From positions 22,144,462 through 22,208,461 of the forward strand of contig OZ020517.1 of assembly GCA_963971425.1 (NCBI GenBank): a stretch of DNA of 64,000 bases, read 5' to 3'. Below are positions 45,106-58,434 of this stretch, piece after piece (within the stretch, counting starts at the first letter, position 1; every line of letters starts with the position of its first letter). The notes beneath the pieces are model-generated. The model saw only the letters and a program-made list of their open reading frames with translations. It did not search any database and was not told where the DNA came from. This stretch comes from Bryoerythrophyllum caledonicum. Taxonomy: Eukaryota > Streptophyta > Bryopsida > Pottiales > Pottiaceae. Position numbers and translations under genes: made by a program.

Positions 45106-47738
45106 CAAAGTTGGAAGTAGTAAAATGGTTTTTCCCTTTTTTTCTCACAATTACACATGTTGGTAGATTTGGGATGTGATTTTTTTTGTGCATTTTTTGG
45201 ACTTGAAAATTTCCACACATGTAATCAACATAAAGGTGTTCTCACTCCAAAAATTCCATGGGCAAAAAAAATTTCCTCAATCCTTGGGATGGTGTCAAAG
45301 TTGGCGGTTGAGAAACTTTTCTCACAGCTACCCCATGGTGGTTAATTTTTAATATCTTTTGTTTCATAAGTCCTCTAAACTTGAAATTTGGTATGCATGT
45401 TTTTAACATAGAGGTGATGTTGTTCCCAAAATTTCAGGGTAAAAGAACAACTTTTCAGCCCTGTGGAGGGCGTCAAAGTTGGCAGCAGTGTGGGACACCA
45501 TCCTTGGAATGGCCCAAACGCCAATTTGAATGTCACCCTACTGTACACGATGAGTTTGATATAGGCACTACTTTGAAACATGCATGTGCTGGAGCTTTCA
45601 ATTACTAATACGAAGTGGTTTGACATGCCATTGGAGGGGTGACATGTCAGTTATCTCTTAGGCCTTAGTGTAGAAAAGTGATTTCCCTCAAAAGGGGGAG
45701 TAGTTCTATTACAGGATCCTATATCCCGTGGTCATGGGCTTATGCAAAGAGAAGGAAAAAACACTATTTTCACGCCGGCCCTTGATAGGGACTGGAGTTT
45801 TTTCTGTTTCTCTTTTTCATTTTTTTCATTTTTTTGACATACATAACATTCAAACAATCAAAAGAACTTTGGTCATGTCCAGGCTATGGTACCAGTGCAT
45901 CGCAATTCAGATGGTGGAATCAAAATAAACAGAAGTGATTTTGAAGCTTTACATCTTGACCTCTTTTACAATTTGAATTAGGGCTTACGCAAAGGTACTC
46001 TGATGGTCCACGATTGGAAAATGATCTCGTAAATTGTATTTTTCTATATTGAAAATGTATTCATATGTTCAGATTGGACAAAAATTGATGCAGATATTGA
46101 AAGAATAAAATTGTGATTCTACGAAGTTCAGCAATGATCCAATTTTGGTGATTGAGTAATTATACTTCTATTTTCTTTTGAAACCAATTTCATGCACTCC
46201 TTGGCTTCAAAACTTTTCCAAAGGTGCCAAAAATTCCTAAAACTCATTCATAATATTGAAGATCCCACATTGGCACACGAACAAAACAAAACACACACCT
46301 GATTTAACATTGAAGTTATGACCATTACATCCACGTGAAGAACTTCAGAGGCCTTTATTTGAGCATGATTAAATTTTCAGTGCAATCTCAGCATTCGAGA
46401 AGAACAAGCGGCCGAAAACCCTGACCGGGGATTTTATGATAAACCCCCCACAAGCAATGTGCATGAATGGAGAGAACAAATAATTATACATTTACTTTTC
46501 AGTAATAGCCAATAGAATTGCAATTTCAACTGAAGTGATTTCATTTTTCCCATCGGAATGTAAATTAGTTATGAATTTTTAGAGTGTGTTGTCATGTTTA
46601 GCATGTGGCCACCAATAGGTACCTTCTGTGAGCGCCAACCAAAAGTAAGGGGTCCTAACTAATATCAAACTTCCATTTGGAGTTGAATAGGTGGTAGTGG
46701 GATGGAAGCGGGTTGGACATACCCCAATTTTAGAACTATTGGTTATAGGTTTTTGTTGGTTACTAGGGGGTTACCGCAAATCAGTTCACATCTATGGGCA
46801 CTTCTTGACTACACTAAATTTTATGTTTAGTGTCATACACAATAAACGACTTGTAAATGCTATAAGTTTTTCCTTTTGATGAAGATTATTACCAACTGTG
46901 TCTACGATGATCCCCCTCTTTGAATAATACAAATTTTTGTGCTTTTAGTAAAAATCTTCATCAAAAGTAAAAACTTATAACACTCACAAGTCGTTTAGTG
47001 TACATGACACTAAACATAGTGTAGCACCTATGAAATAAGAGGTGGATACTCAATTGATACCAATGTACACAAGAATACGACTTTGTGACCATGTGAAGGC
47101 TTCTTTGACATATAAGTTACCTTCAATGATTTAATTTTAGTTCAACCCTTAACGACCAACGAGCTCTCAAGGCCAAGGAGAAACTAGATTATGCGTATCA
47201 TCATCTACAACAGATACATTTCATTGCAACCCCACTTCACAGAAATCACCAATGTTAGCATTGATTTTGGTGGCGCGGGTCGCAGGAGATGCTCATCTTG
47301 CTCCGCCTCTAAATTCTCCAAGGTGACATGAAGTGCTTGCTACAGGGATTAGTGTGCCCACATGACCCAAAAATGGTCGCTTTCGTCTTTCTGCTTTGCA
47401 CATCGGAAAAGCACGGAAAGGCAAGTTTGCTGTCGAGCTCGGAAAGGAAGGAGAAAGATTGTACAGAAAGAGAGGTCACAATACATTCATCAACCAAGTT
47501 CAAGTTGTCCACTCGTCCGAGAAAGAGAAAAGAGCTGAATCCTTCGACAGAATTTGCCATCCTTTTGGCAAACAAACTTGCTGGCTATGGAGAGTGACAT
47601 GACAAGATTTGCTACTGATCGGAGGAGTTTTCAGCTTTCTCAGGAAGTGTTCGCGTTGCGGAATCGGAGGAGCTGATGCGGTTCGAGAGGATGTTATCTT
47701 CTTCCTGTGAATGTATGGATTTGTGAGGAGGAGTTGTG

Positions 47739-49518
47739 ATGCAAAGCCTGGCTCAGCTTCAGCGTGCGCGAGTTCCGGTGCGGCGGGTGGAGAGGTTGGA
47801 GAAGAGTTTCGGCGACAGAGAATGCAGGTCGCGTGTGGAGTTCGCCGGGAAGCGTTCGCCGTGGGATGGCGGGAGTTTGAGGACGCGAGTGTTGTGTATG
47901 GAGGATGACAGGGTTTCGAAGTCGGAGCTGAAGGAGATCACGGAGGTTGTGTTGACAGGGGAGGAGAAGGAAGTTCCCGGGAGCAGCTACTTTTCGGGGA
48001 TTGAGAGCGATGAGGTTGCGGAGAGGTCAGGGGCGACGAGGTTTGATGCGCGGCACCCGTTCGACTTGCGGTGGATAGGCGAGTGGGCGGACGCGCTCAC
48101 GGAGCGGGGGATGGTGAAGCGGAGGTCGTTCTACAGCCACGACGACTGGCTGCGGCACCGGAGCTCCACGAGGCACTACCGGCATTTCCTCTCGAGCTTC
48201 TCCTCTCGGGCGATTCTTTCCCTGATTCCGCCTGTGGGCACCATGACCGCGATCTCGCTGTTCGTGGCCGTGTACAATAGCGTCGTGTCGACGGGATGGC
48301 TGCCGTCGTTCGTTCCTGTGCTGCACGCTTCGTCGCTTTCGTACCAGCTCACGGCCCCCGCGCTGGCTCTGCTGCTCGTGTTTCGAACGGAAGCGTCGTA
48401 CTCTCGCTACGACGAAGCGCGCAAGACGTGGACCAAGGTTATCAGCAGCGCCAAGGACATGGCTCGCCAGTCGATGGCCTGGGCGCAGTGCCCTGGCGAT
48501 TTCCCTCGGAAGAAGCTGCTGCTGGACTATATACTGGCATTTCCTGTGGCTCTCAAGGTAAGACCTCTCATCTGTGCAGATCATGAACCCTAACACCACA
48601 ACAAGTGATCGATATTCGAAGCTTTCCTGTAGAGCAGCCATGGTGAAAATGTTGCAGTCATGATCAATCCTGAATGCAAGACAGCCATTTGAAACTACCG
48701 CTTGAATTTTTAGTCATTTGCAATTAGGATGATAGGAGTGAGATCTTCGTTGGTTGCACATGTTCACTGACTGTCGCTCTCCCTTCGACAGTGTCACCTT
48801 CTCAATGGTTCCGACATAGTAGCGGAGCTGAGAGAGATTTGGAAGAAGATGACCTCGCGCTCGTCCTTCATGCAGAGCATCGGCCGAATTGCCTCATCCA
48901 GCTCATGACTCATTCTGTGAATTCTATCAAGTTAAAAGACGGGGATAGAAGCGCTCTGGTAAGATATCAGAGAATTCTTCCTTGATGTCATAATCCATTT
49001 TGCCTTTTTTAAGAAGAATAGTAGTTCACCATCTTTGCCTTCTATTGCAGGATGCAAATATCACCCAGTTTAATGAGAGTATAAGCGTGTGTGAGCGTCT
49101 GATTCGCACGCCCATTCCGCTTGCCTACACGCGGTTGACCTCTCGGATCCTGGTGCTGTGGCACCTTGCATTACCGGTGGTGCTATGGGATGATTGTCAC
49201 TGGGTGGTTGTCCCCGCCACATTCATTAGTGCAGCTTCACTATTCTGCATTGAGGAAGTAAGCTCCCAGCTACCTCTTTTGATTGCACATGAAATTTCTG
49301 AGTGCAGTTGTATGAACGTACATTCCCATGTTTGTTTGCTGCAGGTCGGAGTGTTGATTGAGGAGCCATTTCCCATCCTGGCGTTGGATCGGATGTGTGC
49401 CAAAGCGCAGGAGAATATCCAGGAGTTGGCAGCTTTGCAAGTGCAAGCTCAAGAGCATCTGAGCAAGAAGATTATGAAGTTACAGAGTAAGGTTGTTTCA
49501 AATGGGGCAACCAGTTGA
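47739..49518 (+). CDS. Bestrophin-like chloroplast (VCCN-type) chloride channel, copy B
   Basis: Same structure as at 27105. Exons are 47739-48557, 48792-48958, 49051-49257 and 49345-49518. The GA frameshift is at 48830-48837 and the resulting stop at 48906-48908. All exon sequences read the same as copy A, so both annotations should be treated as one gene. Confidence 0.86.
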
Positions 49519-50268
49519 TAACTGTATTTAGTATGAAATGGGACGAATGAATATACGTTGAATTCCTACTGAGAAACAAGCAGCTGCAGTGCTGCTGTAT
49601 TGGTTGTAGAATATTAGGAATCACCACAAGGTGGATGACGTTCTCTTGCAGCTACTATATTCTCTGAAGCTGACCATTGTACAGGAGATTCAGGATTTGT
49701 TCATCAACCTCTGGAAAAGTCTTGAAGCCAAGGAGTTCATGGAATTGGTTTCAAAAGAAAAAGAAGTTATTGAATTGCAAAGTATAATTACTCAATCTTC
49801 AAAATTGGATCATTTCTGATCTTTGTAGGATCACAATTTTGTTCTTTCAATTAATCTCGATCAATTTTTTGTCCAAACTACATTTTCAATACAGAAAATT
49901 ACAATTTACGAGATCAGTGTAAAAGATACTCCAAACATGCACCATCAGAGAAACTTCACATTAACCCTAATTCAAATCAGAATTTTTTTTAAAGATTCAG
50001 AAGCTTCAAAACCACTTATTTTGTTTTCAACATCTGAATGGATGACTCCTAATTGCGATGCACTGGCACCATACACATTGTGCTCAATAAATGCTAGTTA
50101 TGAATGAATTGAAGAAAAGAATATGAATGACATGTAGTATCTTTTTATTAAAAGCAGTGAATCTGAAAACACTGAAATTGGCACAAAAATATGAACAATA
50201 AACAAAATTGCAATGTGTGAGCAATCAAACCTGCATGTTTGATGGTGGTTGTGAAGACTTAGGAAAGA

Positions 50269-51044
50269 ATGATGGTGACGTGGTTGGTGTTGGCGTGGCT
50301 GGTGCCCATCGCGGTGTCGGCCGACTACACATGCAGCAAGAACATGACGGTGTTGGAAGCCTTCCAATTCGACTTCTTGAGGACGTTTCAAAAAACGGGC
50401 CTGGAAGCGAAGAAGAGGATGTTCGACGAGCAAAGCAGGACGCTCAACTTCACCATGACCAGCAAGGATACGCACCGCAACGTTACTGTGTGGGCGGTTT
50501 GCAACCCGAATGTCACCAACAAAGCCATGTGCTCGGTGAGAATCCAACTTACAAAACATTGGCAGCAACCTTCACGTTGTTTTCTTATGTCATTACGAAA
50601 TGAGCGCCTCCGTATGAACCAAGTACCAGAGGGTATCAGACTAGTATCATGCATGCACAGTATCAACCGTGTATTCACACAGGTATCAGCTACAATTGCT
50701 AGCACTGTAACCAGGCTAGTTTTCTGGAGACTGCTCATTTCTTCTAGTGCATTGGCTCGCAGGGTTGTATTGGTATTTTGATGAATGGCATCTATGAGCT
50801 ATGTTGTGAGCAAAGATCCTCTTGGGGCACCATCAACATGAGGGCGGAGTGTTCCATTGGCTACAGTGCCCTGGAGTATATGTATCAAGGGTGGACTGAT
50901 CTTGGAGATTTGCCCAAGGACGTCTTGAAAGAGCCTGGACGGATTGATTTTGACGGTGGTCATTCCATTCTCCCAACTCGCAGACCCCATTTATTCTCCT
51001 TTCTAGTGTTGCTTTTCAGTAATTTCCTTGGCATACAGTTTTGA
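50269..51044 (+). CDS. Secreted single-DUF26 (Gnk2-type) protein, copy B
   Basis: Exons 50269-50535 and 50763-51044, identical to the gene at 29635. Inverted repeat arms flank it at 50129-50251 and 51615-51754. Confidence 0.7.
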
Positions 51045-52307
51045 CAGGGCCTGAGGAAGAAAACCTCTAACCTTCAAATATGTCATGTGCACAATGTCCA
51101 GGCTCAACTTTGTCATGTTTTTATCCAATGCCATGTGCACTCCATTTTCATCTCATTTTTCTTGCATACTATATCATCCACACTCACAAACTTGACTAGC
51201 GCACTGTTTTCAAGAGGATTAGACCATGAGATCTAGTAAGGGTGGCAACCATTAATGCTATTACATTGTGAAGGCATATGAACAAGGACTTGACTCTCCA
51301 AAAGAGGTTGATGTAAATGAAGTGTCTGGAGGTTTGTTCCACCATTGAGCCCATGCTTGGGTAAAGGAAAGATGCACTTTAGTCTGCCGAGGAGACCGGC
51401 ATGAAGAGAGTGTGTGCTCCTTTCCTCCACTGTGCGCAAGGACATAAATTAGTGGAATAGAAGGGACATGACCAAAGTTCTTTTGATTGTTTGAATGTTA
51501 TGTATGTCAATCCACTTCCTATCAGTAACTAAAAGCTTCAGTGCACGTTTGAAAGAAGTGCCTACATCAAACTCATCATGTACAAAGAAACGCAATTATA
51601 CTTTGAAATTCAATAAACCACCATCAAACATGATCTCATTGCTCACACATTGCAACTTTGTTTATTATTCATAAAGTGCCAAAATGGTCACACAAAATGC
51701 TTTCAAGTTTACTACATTCATTTGCATACTAACGAGAGGTCACTACACACTGTCAGGATCGATACATGGAGGCGTTCTGTAGGTGGTTTCCGGTTAGAAA
51801 TCACCTCAGGAGTTGTGGACTTACCAAAAGGCATAGAACTTAGCCCTAGTAAGTGATTAGGGTTAGGGTTAGTGCTGCGTGACAACTAGATCAACGGTGG
51901 TGTCTTTTGACGCCTCATGGGACTTGGAGTCCAAATGACCTCTACGTGTAGTTAAAGGAGATTCATCTTTCTTAAGTTGAGTCTCCCACATGATGAGGTG
52001 AGGGTGTGTGTGCACACCATTAGCTACATGGTGATCATGCTATCACTCTTTAAGAGTGGCATGGACTTGACTCGTCATGTGGCATAAACAAGTTTTGCTT
52101 ATTTGTTATTTGAGAAAGATCATGTTGTGGAAATAGGTGTAACCGCGACATTATTGTACATCTAATGGGGTTTTGAGGACGTTGCTCAAAATTCCTGTTT
52201 CAAACATCAGGGTTCCGAGGTTTTGGAACTAAAGCGGAGGGCATCCGGACAAGTGCAAACTTGATATTTGGGATTCCTTTGTGCAGGCTTGGAGTTTTGG
52301 TGTGGAA

Positions 52308-52494
52308 GAGATCAACATTGCATTGCTCTACAAGGATTGCACGATCTTGTGCGCAAATATTATTGTGTATAAATGTTTGCACCTCAGTAGCTACAACTCT
52401 TTGAAGCCGGTGCTGCTGACGGTGTTTTGTTGTTGAGATGGGCTATCACGATTGGAGCAAGTCTGGCATCGTACCCCATTGACATAGTAAGGCG
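52308..52494 (+). pseudogene. ADP/ATP carrier fragment, copy B
   Basis: Same broken sequence as 31674-31860, with the same frameshift and the same end after the PxDxxRR-type signature. Confidence 0.72.
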
Positions 52495-53077
52495 TTTCCT
52501 TCTAGTAGAGCCAGCAATAAGCGGTGACCACCTTCATCGTGAAGCACGAAAAGTAGAAGAGTGAGGCGTTGGAGTCAAATGGCAGTAGGCTCGCACAAGT
52601 TCAAGTCGTGACTTTGGGCACGAGCTTCGCGAATCAGCTATGGCATTAGCGCTAAGTAGAGCGTAACAAACAGGGCGAAGTGCGGAGTTGCACCCAGGAG
52701 GTGAGAATTGAGAGAAGATTTTCGCTACTCACTTGGGGTTGCAATCTGCTCGGTGTACCGTGGTACACGGTATTTGTGGTATTCAAGTTGTTGAAGGTCC
52801 GGCTGCAGGGCTTTGGCATCCTTGAGGTGGAGGTCGCCTCAAATAGATTTGTGTACTCAATAATCTGCAAAAGAAGCTTAGGATGTCAGTAAAGGTCTGC
52901 CTTTGACGAATGGTGGCAACGTGACAAGCGGAAGGCACCAATGAAGGGTTCACAGGACTGACATTGGAGGTACTCAGTCCTCATCTGCTCGACCTCATAG
53001 CCAACAACTTCAAGAAAACTCTACAAGCACTCAACATTGTACTCCAACGCTACGCAACCTCCACAAGACCCATTGCC

Positions 53078-53304
53078 GTTTGCAATCAAACTATCGTAGA
53101 ATTGCGTGACGCCAAAAATAGAGGACTTGTGGCGAGTGCTTCGAGGAACCTTATGGTGAGTGAGTTTCTGCTGTTTTGGAGGGAGAGTAGGCGTTGATCG
53201 ATGAGCGAGGTGTCGGAGATCGGAAGCAGGTGCTGACTCTTTACCTAGCCAGCTCCGTACTCGGCATTTTCCATGTAGTGTACAATTCTGGAGCTTGTTT
53301 GCAG
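53078..53304. other. Unique sequence after the duplicated block, no gene recognised
   Basis: The frame entering from 52964 ends at 53197 (77 codons) with no recognised motif. The sequence to the right enters the inverted repeat that begins at 53305. Confidence 0.4.
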
Positions 53305-53514
53305 GGTTTTCTACATAGACGGACAGGGGCCTAAAGCCAATGAACAAATGGAGAGATGGACGGACGAACAAGACAGACAACACTTTTTATCATACAGTTG
53401 CGTGTAAAAAAAGCTTTAAAAATCCTAAATCGAATTTACAACTTACTCCATGGTAAAACATGTATGATGACACGTCATACCACTTTCCACGTCACGTCCT
53501 AGGGTCGGCTCACT

Positions 53515-53895
53515 TGCAAGCGGGTCGAGCGCGCACCTTCAAGTTGCGCGCATAACATTTGGGGCCGCGCGCGCATAGGGGGCAGGACGCGCACGCTTGT
53601 AGGCTCGCGTGTGTGCGTGGAATGGATATTGGGTTCTTTTTGGACATGAACTTCACATCACTACCACCACTAAATGGATTGGGCGCGTACCTAAATGGGT
53701 CGGGCGCACGCATAGGAGGTTGAGCGTGCGCGCTTTAGAAGTTGGGTTCATTGTAAGCATAAGATTCACTCCACTTAACACCACTAAATAGGTCAGGCGC
53801 GTACTGATATGGATGGGGCACGTACAAATATGAGTCAGGCGCGTGCGCACATAGGGTTGGGCGTGCACGCTCATAGGGTTGAACTCGTGTAGGGG
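53515..53895. repeat. Left subterminal 21 bp satellite
   Basis: Degenerate units such as GGTCGGGCGCACGCATAGGAG and GATTGGGCGCGTACCTAAAT, rich in GCGCG, are mixed with two copies of a GGACATGAACTTCAC phrase. The units share the word GGGCGCGTAC with the right-hand array. Confidence 0.7.
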
Positions 53896-53896
53896 T

Positions 53897-55517
53897 TGGA
53901 AGTTGGATTCATTGTGGACATGAACTTCACACCACTATAAGCATGTCCGCCCCTCACACGCCAATCCAACGGAATTAAAAATTTCTTGAAGAATTCAAAT
54001 CCACAAATTTTATCATTTTGACTAATTTCATATATTATATATTTTCTAGGACAATAGAGATGATATGTAGAGTACTTATTAATCTGACGCGAGATCATCA
54101 TAAAACAAAAATATAAGATTCATGGAACATTTATACACATTTTTTCTTTAGGAATTTTGCGAAAATTGGTCTACTTTAAATGATTTTTTTGTAATTTCAT
54201 GATCTTTGGATCCCCAAGTGGCTCAATGGGGGCTCCAAGTGATTTTCTTGAGGTCCCCAAATGGCTCAACTGGGGCCCCAAGTGATCAAGGATTTAGGGT
54301 TTAGGGTTTCAAAGGTGCCTTAGGGTCTTGGGGTGATCTTTCGTTTTAAATTTTTAGCATTTTGAAATCATAGCCTTAGAGAATCTTGTAACCAACACTT
54401 CGTTTATAAATGGCTTGAGTTCCTTACAATCTTATATCTGATTTTGTTACCTATGTAGGAAAACCAATTAACAAAGGAAATAAAACGATCCAAAGAAGTA
54501 AATTGTAGAGTGCGTTGCCCTTTTCTTTATTTTGTACACTAAGTCCAAGACTTTAGTGATCCTAATCAATTCAAGAGCTGTGATTATTGTTTTTAATCCA
54601 AGTTGTTTATATTAATACATTGTTCAATGCTATCATTTATGATGTTTCAAAATTGTTATTAAATTTTCTTGCATATACTAAGTTTTGTTCAATGTCAATG
54701 TTTTATAGTCGGTCAATCACCAAGATTGCGTTGAAATGTGATAACTTGCTACCTTTGTTGGAGTTTATCGATGTTACTTCAAATATATTCTTAGAATTTA
54801 CATCATAGGTATGAATTAAAAAATTTCCAATTATTAAATTCTACAGTTTCTCACAACAAAACAAATATCTCATATTCCATTAACAATCACATTTATTAGT
54901 CTATGTCAACATCTTGTGGCAAACAATGATGTTATGTTTTTCATTTCCTCTTCTTTCACTCCCCCCCCAAAAGACAACTCTTCAATAATTTTACCGTGAA
55001 ATATTTGGGAAACTTTGGAATTTAAGCATTCTCTACGTGCATGAATTAAACAGATAAGAAAAGCATATTGTTTACTTATGATTGTGTTTGTAGAAAACTA
55101 GAAGTACTCTAAATCCTTGATCACTTGGGGCCCTACTTGAGCCACTTGGAGACCCCAACTTCAAAGTAGATGACTTGGGGCCCCCATTGAGCCACTTGGG
55201 GACCCCAAGTAGATCATAAAGTTACAAAAAATCATTTTGAATAGACTAATTTTCACGAAATTCCTAAAGAAAAGATGCGTATAAATGTTCCATTAATCTT
55301 ATATTTTTGTTTTGTGATGATCTTGCATCGGATTAATAAGTACTCTATATGTCATCTGTATTTTCCTAGAAAATATATAATATATGAAATTAGTCAAAAT
55401 GATGGAATTTGTGGATTTGAATTTTTCAAAAATAAATTTGTTGCACCGGGTTGGTGTACAAACGGCGGACATGCTTTTAGTGGTGTGAAGTTCATGTCCA
55501 CAATGAATCCAACTTCC
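53897..55517. mobile_element. Fold-back element with ~400 bp inverted arms
   Basis: Arms 53897-54297 and 55109-55517 are mirror images at high but imperfect identity, sharing GTGGACATGAACTTCACACC, CACAAATTTTATCATTTTGA, ATATATTTTCTAGG and GGCTCAATGGGG. The loop 54298-55108 has no recognised gene. Frames on opposite strands in the two arms resemble each other only because the arms are inverted copies. Confidence 0.75.
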
Positions 55518-55950
55518 AAGTTGTACACACGCGTGGTAGCCAAGCCCCCTATGTGCGCACGCCTGACCCCTTTTGGTACACAACCAACTTATATTTGTAT
55601 ACGCCCTATCTATATCGGTACGCGCCTGACCCATTTAGTGGTGTAAAATGGATTGAAGTTCATGTCCACAATGAACCTAACTTCTAAGCCACGCGCGTGC
55701 CGAGCCCTTGCTTCTTAATACGCGCCCAGCCTAGACAGTATGCGCCTGCCCCCTTCACCCGCTCGCCCCTTGTCTACACACGCGCAACCCTATTGTCTAC
55801 GTGTTAGCCACGTAGTTGTCTTCGTGGCAATAGGTAAATTGATTTATCTATTGTTGTGGTCAAAGTAGCGTTAATCCTTATTGGACGAACAACAACCTCT
55901 ATCAAACGGACAGTTGGATGGACGGAGGCCGGAACAACCCTACTTGTTTG
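55518..55950. repeat. GC-rich satellite, inverted relative to 53515-53895
   Basis: Words such as TACGCGCCTGACCCATTTAG and TATGCGCCTGCCCCC are the mirror of the left satellite. The palindrome around 54.7 kb therefore extends beyond the fold-back arms. It ends near 55930 with a GACGGA-rich patch reminiscent of the element terminus. Confidence 0.5.
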
Positions 55951-58200
55951 TAGAAGGAATTTTCGTCGTATGAAGGTTTTTGGTGTAGAGGTCCGCCCAG
56001 TTCAAATCACCCAAGTGCTTGAACTTTGAAGTGGTTGAGGTTGCCGTTTCAGGGACTTTGAATACCAACAATTTGGCTGGTGGATTTCTTGCAGAATTGA
56101 AGAGTTAGTGTCGTGGATTTGCGGCATATCCACCATGGATCTTTCGTCTAGGATTCACAGGAGTGCAACAAGTGCATTGTGGAGAAGATTGAAAGAAGTC
56201 GGGCGGTGACCGGAGAGGCATCAAGTCATTGGGAGGAGCTACGAAGGAGACGGAGTGATTGCATATCGTTGAGGCAAGGCAATGTATTTTGCTACAGATG
56301 TAGTCGTATTAATCGTTCAAATTAAATTTGTTGATCGTTCCTTGTGATTCTGACTCTCGGAGTTTCTGAGCTCTATTGTAGAATGCTCGACCATTGCTTC
56401 ATGGAGTAGGGATTTCGTCAGGTCGATGGTGGAGAGGGGGCTTCTGAAGAGGAAGTGCTCTGTAGTGACGGCGCAAGTAATTGCCCTGGCAAGAGTTGAC
56501 AAGTTTTATGCGTGGGGTTCAGCAATGTAGAATTCCATCGGAGGCTCCATCCAATTGAAGCATACAAGCTCTGGAAATTAGGTTTATGACTTGAATCTTG
56601 TCTCAAAGCTTGAAGAGCTCCAAGGGCCATAGAACGTATGTGTGTGCACATTTGTTATGTTTTCCACATGAAGTAGAACTTGTACGTGGGCACAATTAGG
56701 AGGTAGTGTTTCCTCTATGATGCATGGCATGTTTGTATTGCGTGGCATGTTTGCGTTGCTTGCGATGCTCACTAGCTTTCTCGTGGTTGAGTTGGGTCCT
56801 TTAAAGAAGAAAATTCTTGCCAATTAAAAAAGCTTTAAGGGATGAAAGTTCATCTTTCTAGCGTGGCTAGCTTTTAAAACGTGTTTAAAGGCAATTAGAA
56901 GATGACAAGTTCATCCTTCCGCATGGCTTAGAGCGTTAGCTTTCAGAGGATGACGAGCTCACCCTCTACTTGCTTGGCTTGAGAACTTCACTTCATACCA
57001 ATTTCAACTAGAGGATTATTCCAATAAAAGTTAATCTGGCTTGGATTTCCAAATTCTACCAAGAATTTGTTGACTGATTGGGAGATTTGATGATTGTGCA
57101 TTTTAGAAAGGAATGGTATAATTCTATCTACAACCACGTCACCTCTCTTCACTCTAGGGAGCTATTGGTTTGATAAAGGTAATGATGTTCGAAACTAATT
57201 TCATAGGCTTAGCTTAGACACACTCATTCTAAGCCCACTTGATACAACCATGTAAAAAGTGTGGATTGTATTGAGGAAATGGGGCATAAACAGTGGTGGT
57301 AGCAAGAAAAAATTAAATGAGTCTACTGAGTCTAAGGTAGAGATTAGCATTGAGACACTTGGTTATTTGATTTCATGCCTTGAAGACTTGCAGCTGAAAG
57401 CTTTACCTTCCAAGGCCAGCTCTAGTGGTAGAGGTTTTGAGCTATTCCCATGGCCAAGTCTCAAACCAGGCCGCAAGATTTGCGGAAGCCAGGCACAAAA
57501 GTGCTAAGTGTTGAGTCCGTGAAATATTGGACCTCACCAGCGGTGTACGCAAAATTGGGCCACATTGGATCGAAGAAGGTGTGCCAACACGTCTTTGCCG
57601 TGCTTGAGGGCAAGTAGAAGCTATGAATTTTGTTGCGGAAGATAAGGCATTTGTCTTGAACAACGCTCGGTCAAGACACGCCGTGGAGGTGGAGGATTTC
57701 CGCTCAGGAAATCGCTTGTCTATTTTCTCTCTCATCTTCACAAAGTTTGAAAGTGAGGGCTTTTTGTTTTACACTACGTGTCAGTCAGAAGTGGATACGT
57801 GGCGAGAGCATACCAGCAACACGTGGGACACCCTCACTATGGAATTGTTGGACTAACAGGTATCGGCGACCACCTATGCCCCAGAGATGAAGGGCACGCA
57901 TGAGGCGTGGCGCTTCTTTAAGTAAAAAGACCTGTTGAGAAATTGAAGGGGTGGTAGGGGTTTGTGTTCATTACAAGGAATATCTCTTTTGCTATAGGTA
58001 TTGGTAGACAAGTTTGGTCTACAAAAGAGGTTGAAAGCCAACCCGTGGAGGGAGAAGACACGATTTTGCCACCGTTAGCAGAAGAGAATGAATTTGTTGA
58101 TGCACCGGAGGTTTGCAATGCACATTCTCCACCAAAGAAGCCTTACCAATCATATTTCTGATTGAAGAGAGATGGCTTTACCGCAGGGTTGTCATAACGG
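55951..58200. other. Unassigned region with fragmented frames
   Basis: Moderate GC, with several frames of 60 to 99 codons on both strands (for example 57259-57507, 57623-57856, 57964-58161). None has a recognised motif and none joins its neighbour by obvious splice sites. It could be a decayed retrotransposon or a captured gene within the large element. Confidence 0.35.
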
Positions 58201-58434
58201 ACGGGTTGAGGTGATCCGACAGGACAAACGGACGGGTGGTTCGGACCGGATAGGGGGACGGTTCAGACATATTGCGTGAAGTGCGTCCAATAATTTTTTG
58301 CAAGTTGAAATTTATTACTATATTTTACAGGTCACATTCTGACGGGTCACGCCACGTTGGTGCTAGGGCGGGGACGTCCCCGCCCCTAAATGGTACGGGG
58401 AGAGACGTCCCCGCCCTAAAGAGGCACGACCAGG

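Larger units (their letters stand above)
41342..45543. mobile_element. Tc1-like element complex with intact transposase (copy B)
   Basis: The outer borders are those of the copy A element (left truncated end, right end followed by TA at 45544-45545). Inside, a further right end (mirror of CAGGAGGATGACATTCAAAT, ending at 42297 and followed by TA) abuts inverted ~185-base units. These run as a 507-base left arm (42299-42805), then the transposase, then a matching right arm (44599-45105). The arms look perfect or nearly so. This composition suggests one element inserted in the arm of another, or rearrangement between repeats. Confidence 0.75.
32644..53077. repeat. Copy B of the duplicated block (start of contig 2)
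   Basis: Matches 14884-32443 with a 2,874-base addition at 42058-44931. It begins exactly at the N run and continues into unique sequence at 53078. Smaller repeats listed for copy A recur here at the offsets given in their entries. Confidence 0.95.
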
